Positions 43,088 through 53,800 of a DNA stretch of 64,000 nucleotides are shown one piece after another; the stretch's first letter is position 1, and each line of letters starts with the position of its first letter. Source of the stretch: Flavobacteriales bacterium. GTDB taxonomy: Bacteria > Bacteroidota > Bacteroidia > NS11-12g > UBA955. The DNA lies in contig CANFLS010000004.1 of the NCBI GenBank assembly GCA_947447955.1, forward strand, positions 1 through 64,000, given 5' to 3'. A program made the position numbers and the translations under genes. The notes beneath the pieces are model-generated. The model was not told the origin of the DNA. It was given only the letters and a program-made list of their open reading frames with translations, and did no database searches.

Positions 43088-46000
43088 TTAACGAATAACT
43101 TGAATGTATCCTCTATACTCTTCTTTGGTTTGACGGTTTTTCATGTAATAAAAGTACACACCATTTGGCAATACATTTCCATCAGAATCAACCCCATTCC
43201 AATTGTTTAAATAATTATTGCTGGTATATATCCTCTTCCCTTGTCGGTCACTAATCACTATATCAAACAAGAAAACATCTGGAATTTCAATTAAATCCCA
43301 GTATTCATTTGATTTATCACCGTTCGGTGTAATAATGTTTGGTATTTTCACCAATGGAGGATCAACTACCCTGATGTGAACTGAATCAACATCTACACAA
43401 CCGTTTGAATCTGTTGCAACAACAAACAATGTAATTGAATCTGTTAATTGAATTGTTGAAGTACCCACTTTGGTAGAATCAGCAACATACATACCTGGAT
43501 ACCAATGGAAATTCTTCAATGCATTTGATACATAAACTGAAGCTTTTCTTCCTCTAAAAATTGTAGTATCGGAATGTGCATTGATATTTGCCGGAGGATA
43601 AGCATAAACTTGAACAGAATCCATTGCAAAACAAACACCCTTATTATACGCTTTAAAAATATAATTTCCTGTTTTAGAAATTGGCTTCACAAAAACGGAA
43701 TCATTGTCACTTTGCCAAATTATCGAATCTCCTCCTGTGATTGTAAATGTGGCAGAATCTCCTTTGCACAATGGCATACTTCCCGACATATTCCATGAAA
43801 TAACTGGTCTATCAACAAATGTGTTTACATTTACAAAGGCGGTATCTGAACAACCATTTTTGGTTTTTACAATATAACTCGCATTGAAAGGACCCGCATT
43901 TTTAAAGAACACATTTCTCTTTAAAATATTAGAATCAGTTACACCATTGCCAAAATCCCAATAACGCTGTTTGATTGTATCTAATGAATAGGTCAAGGTA
44001 TCATAAAAATAAGCTGAATCTGGCATACAAACTCCTTTATATGCGAAGTGCGCAATTGGAGATGGTACTACATTCACTGGATGCATAACACTATCGGCAC
44101 AACCATGAATATTGGTAACTACCAATCGAGGCTGAAAAATACCAGTTGTGTCATAGCTATGAAATAAGGTTACAGCGGGTGATTCTTTAAATGTATCGCC
44201 CCAAACCCATTTGGATGTGAGTATGGTATCGTTGGGATCAACCCCGTAATTTTGAATAAATGTAAATTTATTCCATTTCTGACATTGCTTTAAATCGTTC
44301 GGTGTAACCGACGGATCTAATGAGAAAGTAGGCTGAGGTTTATAAAAAACTTGAAATAAACCTAAAGCAGAATCTCTACAGCCAGCTTTTGATGTTCCAA
44401 CCAAACGTGCTTTATGAACTCCTGGCGCAGTAAATTTAAATTTAGTAGCAGTATCTGTTGCCATAATGGTATCATCAAACGTCCAATTCCAATTCATACT
44501 ATCTTGGCGTGGATACTTGAAGTTTAACAACCTTCTAAATCTCGTAGTATCACCAAAACAGGCTTCTTTAACGCTATACAAAGGCACAGGCTTAGGGTGA
44601 ACTCGCAACCAATAAACTTGGGTATCTTTACAGATATTGGCAGATTGCACTTCCAATAATATTTTATATAGACCAATCTTTGCATAAGTATGTGCACTAT
44701 TTGGCATTGCAGAATCATATGGTGATCCATCACCCCAATTCCAAATATCGTAAAGAATATTTTCTGGAGAAGCAACACCAGAAGTATTTAATGTATTTGT
44801 AACTTCACCAATACATGTATTTGTTGCTGTAAATTGAGCTGCGGGTTTTGCAAATAAGTTTATAGCTTTTATCATTGAATCCTTACAATCCGCATCAGTA
44901 GTTACTGACAATTTGACTAATCTAGAACCCGCAGTTGCATATTTATGATATACTATTTGATTCAACTTTGGCGGTCCTGTTTGACCATTTAATTTGGTAC
45001 CATCGCCCAAATCCCAAGACCATTTCAACATTTTATCAGGAGATGGATCCGCAGTACCATTGGTAATTGCTATTGATTTATTAGCGTCCCAACATTGGTC
45101 AATTGCATCAATAAAAATTGCAGGCTTCGCATGCAAAATATAATCCTGACTGTCAATTGCTTTACATTGATATTGATTTGTACGTGCAATAAAAATCTTA
45201 TATGTACCTGCAGCTAAAAATTTATAATTGATTTTTGTAGAATCTTTATATCCAATTGTACCGGCAGTATTCCCTTTCACGTAGGAGGGAACAGTTGGAG
45301 TAATTGTCCAAACCTTTTTTTGCATTACTTCTCCAGTAGGCGGAGAATATGTATCCGTAATACGGGTAGTTTGGCCTTGACAAACGCTAGTAATAATCTT
45401 TGGCAATAAATCAACACTTTGTGTGAATATATTTGAAGTCAATGGCACACGTGGCGTATTATAAATGATTACGTTTTTATATCCAAAATCGAAACTCGTA
45501 GCATTTTCAACTCTCAAAGAAACAATATATGGATAACTTAAAGTTGCAGGCGTTCTTGCATAAACATGCCAAGCCGTTGAACCAGTTTGTGTTGGAGAAC
45601 CATCGCCAAAGTCCCATATGTAACCTGTAATTGATGAACCAATTGATTTAGAATTACTAGAAAATTTAATAGTATCACCTTCACATTGATTCACAACAAT
45701 AAACGATGAAAATACGTCAGTACTTCCCAATGTATTCAACCCACCCAAATAACCTGAGGTTTGAGACCCTATTTTATTTCCTAAAATATAATACCCAGTC
45801 AAGTTAGTAATCGAACTCGAAGACATTGTACCCAATCTATTTGCAGTGCCTACAGTATTGTTCAATACCCAAGCTGCAGAACCTGTAGAAGTTAATAATT
45901 GTAAATTGGCAAAATCATAAACACGATCGTCATTGGTTAATGTATCGTAGCTGAATTTAATTATGAAACTATTTGCTACTGTATTCGCTGCTGAAGTGTT

Positions 46001-46693
46001 CATGTAATAATGATGCACTTTTGAAATATTTCTTGTGCCTGTAGGTAAAGTTTGCGTAAAAGCAGGTCCATTAGCCAAAACTTTAGCAAAGTAAAATTCT
46101 TCAGTAGCTCCAGTTTTTGCAAAACTTGTGGCAACTATTGGTCTATAATCGCTACCAGAGCCAACATGCCATGTCATTGTATTGTTGGCAGTTTGACCAA
46201 TCCAATATCCACCATCTACATAGCTATTCTTATTTCCACCAACCAATTTTGCACCGGTTTTGGTTTTTAACGCAGGTGGTGTGGTTCCCGAAATCATCAC
46301 CAATCCATCTGTTAATTCAAATGAATCTGTAATTAAAAGAGTTCCCGCGGCTGTTGCTGACGTAATGGTTGCCTTCACCGACGCAGTTTTTAAAACCAAA
46401 GATTTTATGGTAACACTTGCATTGTCAATATCTAATGTGATATTTTTCGTAACCAATACAAACTTATTGTACGTACCTGCAGCAATTGTAACCACATCGC
46501 CAGAGGCAGCGGCATTGATTGCTTTTTGAATGGTTAAGAACGGAGCTCCCGCAGATGTTCCCGCATTGGCATCATTACCCGTTGTATTTACATACCACGT
46601 TGCAGAAAATGCATTTAGCGAAAAAAGAAAAAAGACAAGCGTTAAAAACGAATGTCTTTTCCAATATTTTTTTTCAAGTATTTTTTGAATCAT
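43088..46693 (-). CDS. Large PKD adhesin with type B (CHU_C) T9SS sorting tail
   Basis: 1201 aa from the ATG at 46693 (MIQKILEKKYWKRHSFLTLVF signal region; the frame opens earlier at a GTG). N-terminal right-handed beta-helix-like part: ATWYVNTTGNDANAGTSAGAP, then FLTIQKAINAAASGDVVTIA (pectate-lyase/DUF1565 pattern, about 35-130). A mixed region follows (to about 345). Then come about eight PKD-type domains, each with WDFGDGSP-like cores (e.g. GYIWDFGDGSPTQTGST, WSWDLGDGTKLNGQTG, WNWGDGSPYDSAMPNSAHTY). The C-terminus, IPNIITPNGDKSNEYWDLIE through YRGYIQVIR, is the CHU_C sorting domain. It looks like a SprB-type surface adhesin. It is followed by its probable PorP/SprF partner. Confidence 0.9.
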   Translation of the reverse strand: MIQKILEKKYWKRHSFLTLVFFLFSLNAFSATWYVNTTGNDANAGTSAGAPFLTIQKAINAAASGDVVTIAAGTYNKFVLVTKNITLDIDNASVTIKSLVLKTASVKATITSATAAGTLLITDSFELTDGLVMISGTTPPALKTKTGAKLVGGNKNSYVDGGYWIGQTANNTMTWHVGSGSDYRPIVATSFAKTGATEEFYFAKVLANGPAFTQTLPTGTRNISKVHHYYMNTSAANTVANSFIIKFSYDTLTNDDRVYDFANLQLLTSTGSAAWVLNNTVGTANRLGTMSSSSITNLTGYYILGNKIGSQTSGYLGGLNTLGSTDVFSSFIVVNQCEGDTIKFSSNSKSIGSSITGYIWDFGDGSPTQTGSTAWHVYARTPATLSYPYIVSLRVENATSFDFGYKNVIIYNTPRVPLTSNIFTQSVDLLPKIITSVCQGQTTRITDTYSPPTGEVMQKKVWTITPTVPSYVKGNTAGTIGYKDSTKINYKFLAAGTYKIFIARTNQYQCKAIDSQDYILHAKPAIFIDAIDQCWDANKSIAITNGTADPSPDKMLKWSWDLGDGTKLNGQTGPPKLNQIVYHKYATAGSRLVKLSVTTDADCKDSMIKAINLFAKPAAQFTATNTCIGEVTNTLNTSGVASPENILYDIWNWGDGSPYDSAMPNSAHTYAKIGLYKILLEVQSANICKDTQVYWLRVHPKPVPLYSVKEACFGDTTRFRRLLNFKYPRQDSMNWNWTFDDTIMATDTATKFKFTAPGVHKARLVGTSKAGCRDSALGLFQVFYKPQPTFSLDPSVTPNDLKQCQKWNKFTFIQNYGVDPNDTILTSKWVWGDTFKESPAVTLFHSYDTTGIFQPRLVVTNIHGCADSVMHPVNVVPSPIAHFAYKGVCMPDSAYFYDTLTYSLDTIKQRYWDFGNGVTDSNILKRNVFFKNAGPFNASYIVKTKNGCSDTAFVNVNTFVDRPVISWNMSGSMPLCKGDSATFTITGGDSIIWQSDNDSVFVKPISKTGNYIFKAYNKGVCFAMDSVQVYAYPPANINAHSDTTIFRGRKASVYVSNALKNFHWYPGMYVADSTKVGTSTIQLTDSITLFVVATDSNGCVDVDSVHIRVVDPPLVKIPNIITPNGDKSNEYWDLIEIPDVFLFDIVISDRQGKRIYTSNNYLNNWNGVDSDGNVLPNGVYFYYMKNRQTKEEYRGYIQVIR

Positions 46694-46784
46694 GTTTTTC
46701 TTATTTGGAATCCTTCCAATAGACACATTTACAATAAGATTTGTGTATCGAAAAAATTTAATATGATATTTTTATGACAATTCT

Positions 46785-47180
46785 TTAGAAAGGCAAGTCA
46801 TCCGCATCAGATGAATTCGATGCAAAAGGATCTTGTGTATCATCAGAAGGCGCAAAAGGATCGTGGTGGTCGCCAGTATTTTGACTTGAAGGAGCACCGG
46901 TATTGCTTCCAGCAGCACCAGGTCTTTCAACTTTCCAAGCACGAACATCGGTGTACCAACGGCCTTGATATTCACGGCTTTCTATATCTACACCAACATT
47001 AATAAACTCACCTTCTTTGATATCGAATTGAGAAATTTTAGCTCCCCATAAATTAAAACAAACTTTTTTGGGATAAGTACCTTGGATTTCAACCACATAG
47101 TCTTGCTTTTCCCATGGTCCATTTTTGCCAGCACCCGTTTGCTTAGGTAAAATTTGTATCACTTTTCCAGAAATATCCAT
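46785..47180 (-). CDS. DUF3127 OB-fold protein with SSB-like acidic tip
   Basis: 131 aa. An N-terminal DUF3127 domain (about 1-88: MDISGKVIQILPKQTGAGKNG, WEKQDYVVEIQGTYPKKVCFNLWG, DIESREYQGRWYTDVRAWKVE) has an OB-like pattern similar to single-stranded DNA-binding proteins. A disordered Gly/Ser/Asp-rich tail (about 90-125) follows. It ends in SDADDLPF, close to the D-D-D-I-P-F tip by which SSB recruits repair and replication proteins. The family is specific to Bacteroidota and is thought to bind nucleic acid. A TATCTTTG box (47185-47192) lies only 4 nt before the ATG. It is not in an operon with neighbours. Confidence 0.85.
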   Translation of the reverse strand: MDISGKVIQILPKQTGAGKNGPWEKQDYVVEIQGTYPKKVCFNLWGAKISQFDIKEGEFINVGVDIESREYQGRWYTDVRAWKVERPGAAGSNTGAPSSQNTGDHHDPFAPSDDTQDPFASNSSDADDLPF

Positions 47181-47184
47181 ATAA

Positions 47185-47192
47185 CAAAGATA
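47185..47192 (-). promoter_or_regulatory. Candidate -7 element of the DUF3127 gene (TATCTTTG)
   Basis: Perfect TAnnTTTG on the minus strand, 4 nt before the ATG (TATCTTTG-ttat-ATG). At the usual -7 to +1 distance the transcript would begin at the start codon. Confidence 0.45.
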
Positions 47193-47222
47193 CTAAAAAG
47201 CATTCATATTTAAAAATGCGAA

Positions 47223-49466
47223 TTAAGAGCCGCCTTCTTTTTCTCCGTCTTTCAAATCATCGTTTTTCAACTTACGTTCAACGGGTTTCGGTTTTTCAAC
47301 TTGAACACCTCCAAATGTATAATCGAAATTGATACGAACACCCCACATGGTGGTTCTTCGCATCTCAAAATATGAGAAATTCAACCCTTTGTTATCAGTC
47401 TTATAATCAACCTGCGGAGAAAAAGGATTATCCAATCCCAAACCAATTCCACCCTTGTCATTTTTGAATCTCCTTTTAACACTAATCACATGCATAAACC
47501 AGTTTGCCGAATACCCTTGCAACGAAAATGTAGGCGCATTAAATCTTGCGAACATTTCAATGGTATAATTTTTAGAAATATTGTAAGAACCTCTAGATCC
47601 AACCGTATATGTAATTCCCTTGGTAGACAATCCAGCAGTAGCTCCAGTATCAACAATACTTCTGATATTCACAAACCCAGCACCACCGTTTAAACTTAAC
47701 ATCCAAGTCTTACCCTTGAAATTGATATTCACATCAAATCCGGTAGTAATATTCTGACCAATGTTTCCATAAGTTGTTTTGTAAACCCGATTTTCATCAA
47801 TAATGCGGTAAGTTTCAATAGAATTATTCAAACGTTTGTGGTAAATGTTGATTCCATAACCGCCAACAGGGGTATAATTCCCAAACGACAATTCATAGTT
47901 CGTAGATATTTCCGGCGACAAATATGGATTTCCAGTGGTGATATTTAATGGGTCACTAAAATTTGTGTATGGATTCAAATAAAACAAACTGGGACGCTGA
48001 ATTCTTTGAGTGAAGTTGAAACGCAAATAACCGCCCTGTCCAATTTTTCTTGATATATTTAAAAAAGGAATAAAGTTATTGTATGGCTTACCCGTAAAAG
48101 AACTTTCAGTAGGTTTGCTCAAATTTCCTCCAAAATTAGTATGCTCAAAACGTCCTCCTATTTTTAGGGTGTAATTCGAATTTAAATTATAAATTACTTG
48201 AGAATAACCGGCATAAACATATTGATAATAAGTAAATGAGTTATTTCTAAATGCAATAGATGAAAATTCATTTTGGGGGATATTTAAACTATCAAAAGTA
48301 TAATCTGAAAACACAAAACGCCAAATCCCTTTCAACCCCGATTCTAAAGAAATTTTAGAAGTCAAAGGCTCTGTAAAATCAATCTGAGTAGATAGTTCAT
48401 TGTTTTGACCTATGTTTAAACTTTTTTCATTATGTACCAAATTCCCGATTTGATTCTTTCTTTCGCTGGTATACTTCGCATTTTCAGTGCTGTTGGAAAA
48501 TTGAGCCGACCAGCCCAATTCTCTGTCTTTTTTGTCGAATTTTCTGCGATAATCTACATTCAAATCATACCCAATGGTTGAGCTCAATTTATCTGAATTC
48601 TGATTCCATAAATAATTTAAAAAACTATCTTTAATACCCACATTGGTTTCCCAATCAGTTAAAGTACCTCTCCAACCCGTATTTAACGATGCTGAAGCAC
48701 TGAATGCGTTCTTTTTATTAAAAACATGATCTACAGAAAATGTCACCCTTGGTCCACCACCCCAGTTGCTAAAATCAGAGTTTTGTGTTAGTTGATTCGT
48801 AATTCCTTGATTTGTATTTAATCTATTGGCTCTAGAGAAACCCCAGGTTCTCCAACCGTGACCACCAAGCATGGTGGTAAAATTGGTTTTCCCACGTTGT
48901 ACAGAAAATGTACCCCCTAAATTGGCACTTCTTGTACCCAAACCCATTCTAAAGTTGCCCGAATTTCCTTTTAATCGAACATCCTTCATGATAATATTTA
49001 TAACCCCACCAGAACCTTCTGCATCGTATTTTGCAGATGGGTTTGTAATTACCTCAATTTTATCAATATCATCGGCAGAAATTGACTTTAATGCATCAGC
49101 TAAATTACCAGCAAGCAACCCTGAAGGACGTCCATTAATTAAAAATTTGATATTTCTATTTCCACGCATGGAAACATTGCCGTCCATATCCACTTCAACC
49201 ATGGGCACTTTCGACAACATATCACTCAAAGAAGAACCTTTACTCGTAATGTCTTGAGATGCATTGTAAACTAATTTATCGGCTTGGTTTTCAATAATAT
49301 TGGCTTGTACTTTAATTTCAAGTACTTTCATTTTTTCAATATCGCTTGTGTCTTTTTTGCTTCTTTGCAATGTATCTTTTTGAGCCGAAGCAACTAAGGA
49401 CAACAAAGCGCTAAAAATCAACAATATACTTTTCTGATTCAATCTCACACTGCAAAGAAAATACAT
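47223..49466 (-). CDS. TonB-dependent receptor-like protein, OMP_b-brl_3 type
   Basis: 747 aa. Signal peptide SILLIFSALLSLVASA, cut before QKDT. The plug-like domain (about 45-165) has IENQADKLVYNASQDITSKG, LSDMLSKVPMVEVDMDGNVSMRG, KFLINGRPSGLLAGN and DDIDKIEVITNPSAKYDAEGSGGVINIIMK. These are hallmarks of the OMP_b-brl_3 branch of TonB-dependent receptors. A long barrel follows, with RFEHTNFGGN, FNFTQRIQRPSLFYLNPYTN and ISTNYELSFGNY. The C-terminus continues past the barrel as a lysine-rich tail (KPVERKLKNDDLKDGEKEGG), so it does not end in the usual aromatic residue. The substrate is not evident. No SusD neighbour exists. Confidence 0.9.
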   Translation of the reverse strand: MYFLCSVRLNQKSILLIFSALLSLVASAQKDTLQRSKKDTSDIEKMKVLEIKVQANIIENQADKLVYNASQDITSKGSSLSDMLSKVPMVEVDMDGNVSMRGNRNIKFLINGRPSGLLAGNLADALKSISADDIDKIEVITNPSAKYDAEGSGGVINIIMKDVRLKGNSGNFRMGLGTRSANLGGTFSVQRGKTNFTTMLGGHGWRTWGFSRANRLNTNQGITNQLTQNSDFSNWGGGPRVTFSVDHVFNKKNAFSASASLNTGWRGTLTDWETNVGIKDSFLNYLWNQNSDKLSSTIGYDLNVDYRRKFDKKDRELGWSAQFSNSTENAKYTSERKNQIGNLVHNEKSLNIGQNNELSTQIDFTEPLTSKISLESGLKGIWRFVFSDYTFDSLNIPQNEFSSIAFRNNSFTYYQYVYAGYSQVIYNLNSNYTLKIGGRFEHTNFGGNLSKPTESSFTGKPYNNFIPFLNISRKIGQGGYLRFNFTQRIQRPSLFYLNPYTNFSDPLNITTGNPYLSPEISTNYELSFGNYTPVGGYGINIYHKRLNNSIETYRIIDENRVYKTTYGNIGQNITTGFDVNINFKGKTWMLSLNGGAGFVNIRSIVDTGATAGLSTKGITYTVGSRGSYNISKNYTIEMFARFNAPTFSLQGYSANWFMHVISVKRRFKNDKGGIGLGLDNPFSPQVDYKTDNKGLNFSYFEMRRTTMWGVRINFDYTFGGVQVEKPKPVERKLKNDDLKDGEKEGGS

Positions 49467-49521
49467 AATGGTGAGAGGGTTGTCATAAATACGTTAAATG
49501 AATATAAAATTTATGAATATT

Positions 49522-50790
49522 CTATTTGGAGCGAATTGCAGTAACTGGATCCATTTTAGCAGCAGAAGCAGCCGGAATAAAACCTGCAACAATTCCTACA
49601 CCAACAGAGGTAATAATTCCAATCAAAGCATCTTCCATTCCCAACGACAATGACGCCCCAGCCCCCAAAGAAGTAGAAAATGCGGCGTTTAATCCATATA
49701 AAACTAGCCAAACAAAGAAAATTCCGAGTAATCCACCAGCAATACAAAGCCAAATACTTTCAAGTAAAAACTGCACTTGAATAAACCATTTTTGCGCTCC
49801 CAAAGCTTTTTGGATTCCTATTTCTTGGGTGCGTTCTTTTACCGACACAAACATGATGTTTGCCACCCCAAAACAGCCAACCAACATTGCAAATGCGCCA
49901 ATGATTAAACCTATTTTCTTTATTTGTCCAAATAGACTTGAAATGGCATCGGTTATCATCGACATTTTGTTCACTGCAAAATCATTTTCAGCACCGGGTT
50001 TTAATCGTCTATAAGCCCTCATACTTTGGGCAACATCAATTCTTAAATCATCAATAGAAACTCCGTCTGCGGCCCTAACCATAATTTGAGCGTCTTCACT
50101 TTGTTTGTATGAGAAGAATCCCAAACCCCATTTCGAGGGAACGAAAACGCCATCGTCGCTAGAGTTATTGATCATGCTGGCACCTTCAAATTTACAAACA
50201 CCAATAACGGTGCAAATTCCAGACCCTACCCTCACCTTTTTGCCGACAGGACTTCCCTCAGGAAATAAATTTTGAGCAATACTCGCACCAAGAATCACCA
50301 CAGGTTGCCCACTGTTACTTTCCTCAAATGTAAAATACCTACCAAATTCAACATTCACTGTTTGTATTTGATTGTATTGATAAGAAACACATTTAATTTC
50401 AACACCTTTCAATGCATTTTTTGCTGTTTTCACATCTGCATTTTGTTGATACAAATAAGCAATTGCTTTTACCTTGTTTGGAGTAATACGATCAACCAAA
50501 AAATCAGCTTCTTCAGGTTTTGTAACCGGACGTTTTAAATACTTCCACCAAGGATAATTGTTTCCAAATTCATCCCAAGGCCATTTTTGAATAAAAACCA
50601 CATCAGAACCAAATTTAGAAAATTGGTTATTTAAACTTTTCTCCAAAGAATGCACCAAGGCATAAACAGAAATAATGCAAAATATACCAATAGTAATTCC
50701 CAAAACCGATAAAATACTGCGGAGTTTATTCTGTTTAATGGCAGAACCCGACATTTTAAAGGATTCGATTAAGGGTATTTGAATGGACAT
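49522..50790 (-). CDS. MacB/FtsX-family ABC transporter permease
   Basis: 422 aa with the MacB layout: one N-terminal TM (LRSILSVLGITIGIFCIISVYAL, about 22-45), a MacB_PCD periplasmic domain (about 48-285), and three TM helices in the FtsX domain (about 295-422). Conserved signatures include GASIAQNLFPEGSPVGKKVRVG, VKERTQEIGIQKALGAQKWFI and the C-terminal GFIPAASAAKMDPVTAIRSK (the typical D-P-x-x-A-I-R end). Such permeases work with a MacB/LolD-like ATPase and often an adaptor, in lipoprotein, peptide or toxin export. Neither partner is here. A TACTTTCG box (50795-50802) sits 4 nt before the ATG. Confidence 0.92.
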   Translation of the reverse strand: MSIQIPLIESFKMSGSAIKQNKLRSILSVLGITIGIFCIISVYALVHSLEKSLNNQFSKFGSDVVFIQKWPWDEFGNNYPWWKYLKRPVTKPEEADFLVDRITPNKVKAIAYLYQQNADVKTAKNALKGVEIKCVSYQYNQIQTVNVEFGRYFTFEESNSGQPVVILGASIAQNLFPEGSPVGKKVRVGSGICTVIGVCKFEGASMINNSSDDGVFVPSKWGLGFFSYKQSEDAQIMVRAADGVSIDDLRIDVAQSMRAYRRLKPGAENDFAVNKMSMITDAISSLFGQIKKIGLIIGAFAMLVGCFGVANIMFVSVKERTQEIGIQKALGAQKWFIQVQFLLESIWLCIAGGLLGIFFVWLVLYGLNAAFSTSLGAGASLSLGMEDALIGIITSVGVGIVAGFIPAASAAKMDPVTAIRSK

Positions 50791-50794
50791 TTTA

Positions 50795-50802
50795 CGAAAG
50801 TA
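50795..50802 (-). promoter_or_regulatory. Candidate -7 element of the MacB-like gene (TACTTTCG)
   Basis: One base off TAnnTTTG on the minus strand, 4 nt before the ATG (TACTTTCG-taaa-ATG). Weak alone, but the spacing matches the DUF3127 and purL boxes. Confidence 0.35.
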
Positions 50803-50819
50803 AATAAATGTAGCGTGGA

Positions 50820-53800
50820 TTAATTTTTAATTGGATTAGGAGCAGTTTTTTTCCGTTTGAAAGTCTCAAACTCTTTGCGATACATGATACCTGTTCCCAA
50901 CGTATTTCCAGAAACCCCGTTTGTTGTTGAACTTCCGTTTTGTTGTAATAATAAATTATTACTCCTTGAAAACGCCTTGATTCTCCAATTTTCATCGGTG
51001 GTTTTATATTCCAAGTTGAAATTGATTGGCAAAGCGGCACTGCTTACCAAAACCGCCACAGTTGGATCATAATTCAAATCCAAACGCAATCTGTCCGACA
51101 AAAACCATTCGGTGTTCAAGAACAATTTGGTATTGCTGGTACCTGTTGAGTTACGTACGTCATCAATATTCACTTGAATTCGGGTTGGAATTCCATATTT
51201 AGAAAACAAATCGTTCACTACCGAACTGGCTATCATTGAAACGCTGTTTCCAGCAAATCCTGATCCACTAAAATTACTGGTTGCAGATGCCCCACTACTA
51301 GAAAAAGAGGGAGGAATAAAATTCCCAAATAACAACAAGGCCACCGCTTGACGCATGGTTTCATCCTTGTCGCTTCGAATTCTTTGAATCACTGAGTTCA
51401 CCTCATTTGCAGATGTTCCACCAGTAGATGACAAATCAGGAGCTTGAATATCAAATCCAATTGACGGGCTAAATAAATTACCCTTCAAAGTAAGTAAACT
51501 AATGATTCTGGTTGCAGGATAACTGGTTTTTGCCCCAACCGATGTAATCATTAGGGTTGAAGGAGATATTTTCTTTTCAATTCGTCCCACCAAATCAACA
51601 GTTGCATTGAATGGATCTCCATCCCAAACAATTGATCCTCCTTTATCGAGAGATATACGCTTCAATAAATTAATTCCTGGAAGAGAAAACGAGTATTCAC
51701 CTTGTTCCACAGCAAAACTACCGAACATGTAAAATTTCTTATCGAGGTCGTAAACCATTCTTAATTGGCCATTCCCCCTACCCTTGATAATGTCGCCCAG
51801 CTTTTTATCAATTACAAATTGAACTTCTGCTTCGGGAGTGGCAGTGATGTTCATATTGATTTTCCCCAAACTATTGGGTGTTTCTTTTTTTACGGATGTG
51901 GCTTGAATTTTACCTAAGTGATTTCTAAAAATGATAGACCCAGAAATAATATTTTCATTTCCCGACGAATATTGAATAGAAAGCAAAGAATTCTTCCTCG
52001 GCTTTAAATTAATATCCATGTTGATTTGATTTAACGGTCCATACATCCTACAATTTCCATCGGCCCATGCGTTGCCGTAAAACAGACTATTGTCTTTTTC
52101 AGTAGTTTGTAAAACCCTAAAATTCTTAAGACTATCCACCTGCAGGTCCAAACCGAATTCCGAGAAGTTTTTATAGGTAAAGGCCAACTTCATCCATGCG
52201 AAATTCTTTTTTGAATCATCAAAAATCTTCAATGGGCGAACGGTGAATAATCCTTTTTCAGTAACCTTAATATTGCCTGAAGTTGTGTATTCCGTTCCTA
52301 AATAATCCACTTTCATTCTGGCTTGATCAATAGAAATCAAACCTTCTGCTTTGGGGTTTTCAGTGGTACCAAATAAATGGAAGTTTCCTCTTAAATATCC
52401 TTCCTTAAATCCTACGATGCCCGTTAAGAAAGGTTGTAAAATTTGAATAGGCGTTTTTCTTGGCAACTCCCCATAAATATCTAAATCGCTTCCATTTAAT
52501 GCATTTACTTGCAAGGTCCCATTTAATGCCAAAGTTTTTAGAGGACCAGAACGGAACAAGCAATTCATTTGCAGAAATCCAACTTTTCCTGTTTCCTTTA
52601 TAGATAAATCCAAATCACCATATTGAAAACGATTGTACTTGATTTTGTTTATTCCTACCTCACCAATAAATCTTGGATTTCCAAGAACTGCACAAATTTT
52701 CACATCTCCATTCGCTTTAAATTCTAAGCTATCTAATGTACCCTTTGGTAAAAATGGCTTCAGAACTTCTGGCGTAATATTGCTAAAATCTACCCGAAGG
52801 GTGTCTGAATTCGAATTTGAAATATCGCCCTTCACCTCCAAATAGTGGGTATTATCACTCAAATAAAAGTTCGAGATGTTTATTTTATCTGGGTTAAATA
52901 AAATATTGGCTTGTTTATCCAACATCCAAGTGGTTGAGAAAATTCTCAAATCGGTTCGGTCTAAATTGAAATCGGCGGAATTCTCTTTTAGCTTACCAAA
53001 AGCTGCCAAATTAAGAGAATACCTATTTTCCTTTTCGTGAATATTGGTTTGGAGGGACATCCAATCGTTACCAATACCTCCAATAATTTCAAGCTTATCA
53101 TAGAAGGTATTGTCGAATTTGCTTTGATTAGAAAGAAATGTCAATTCAGCTGTATTATCTACCAACTTATCTTTATGGATGCTAATTTTGGTCTTTTCAC
53201 TCGAAAACAATCCATATTCTAGTGAAAATGGACCAACTTCTAAGTTATATTTATTGTTAAATCCATTATAATTTCCAACTATAGAAACAGGGCCAAGTCT
53301 TAATCCCGGGGCCACCAAAGCATCCAACCAAACAGTTTGAAACAGAAACAAATCGAACGCTACAGAGTCAGTACATTTTTCTGTGGCTTTGGCAAACCGC
53401 GCTGGCGACATATCATGCAAAATTTGTTCAAACCACAGATTTGTTTTTCCTAATTTCCAGTTCCCTGCAATAAATCCATCTATCCAGTTTCCTACAAATT
53501 CAACCCTGTCTAATTTCTTTCTACGAATTAATTGGGTTGCCAGCATAAAATCCTGGCTCCCCCGGTTTATTTGGCAATTGGTAAATAAAACTTCCCCCAA
53601 AATTGTATTGATGTCTGACCCAATTAAATCTGAATGTATACTTCCTTTGAACGACGTTCCAATTGTGTCAAACCCCAACTTATTAAAATCTAAATTTTCA
53701 ATTTTAGCATCAACAACTGAATGTTGCGATTTGAATATATTCTCAGCCAAATAATCAACTGTAAAATTTGCTGATGGATCTTCAGAAACCATGGTTCCAT

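Noticed and set aside
46772..46975. Minus-strand 67-codon frame overlapping the DUF3127 gene end
   Set aside because: It overlaps the DUF3127 gene in another frame, has a low-complexity Leu/Met content and no homology signal.
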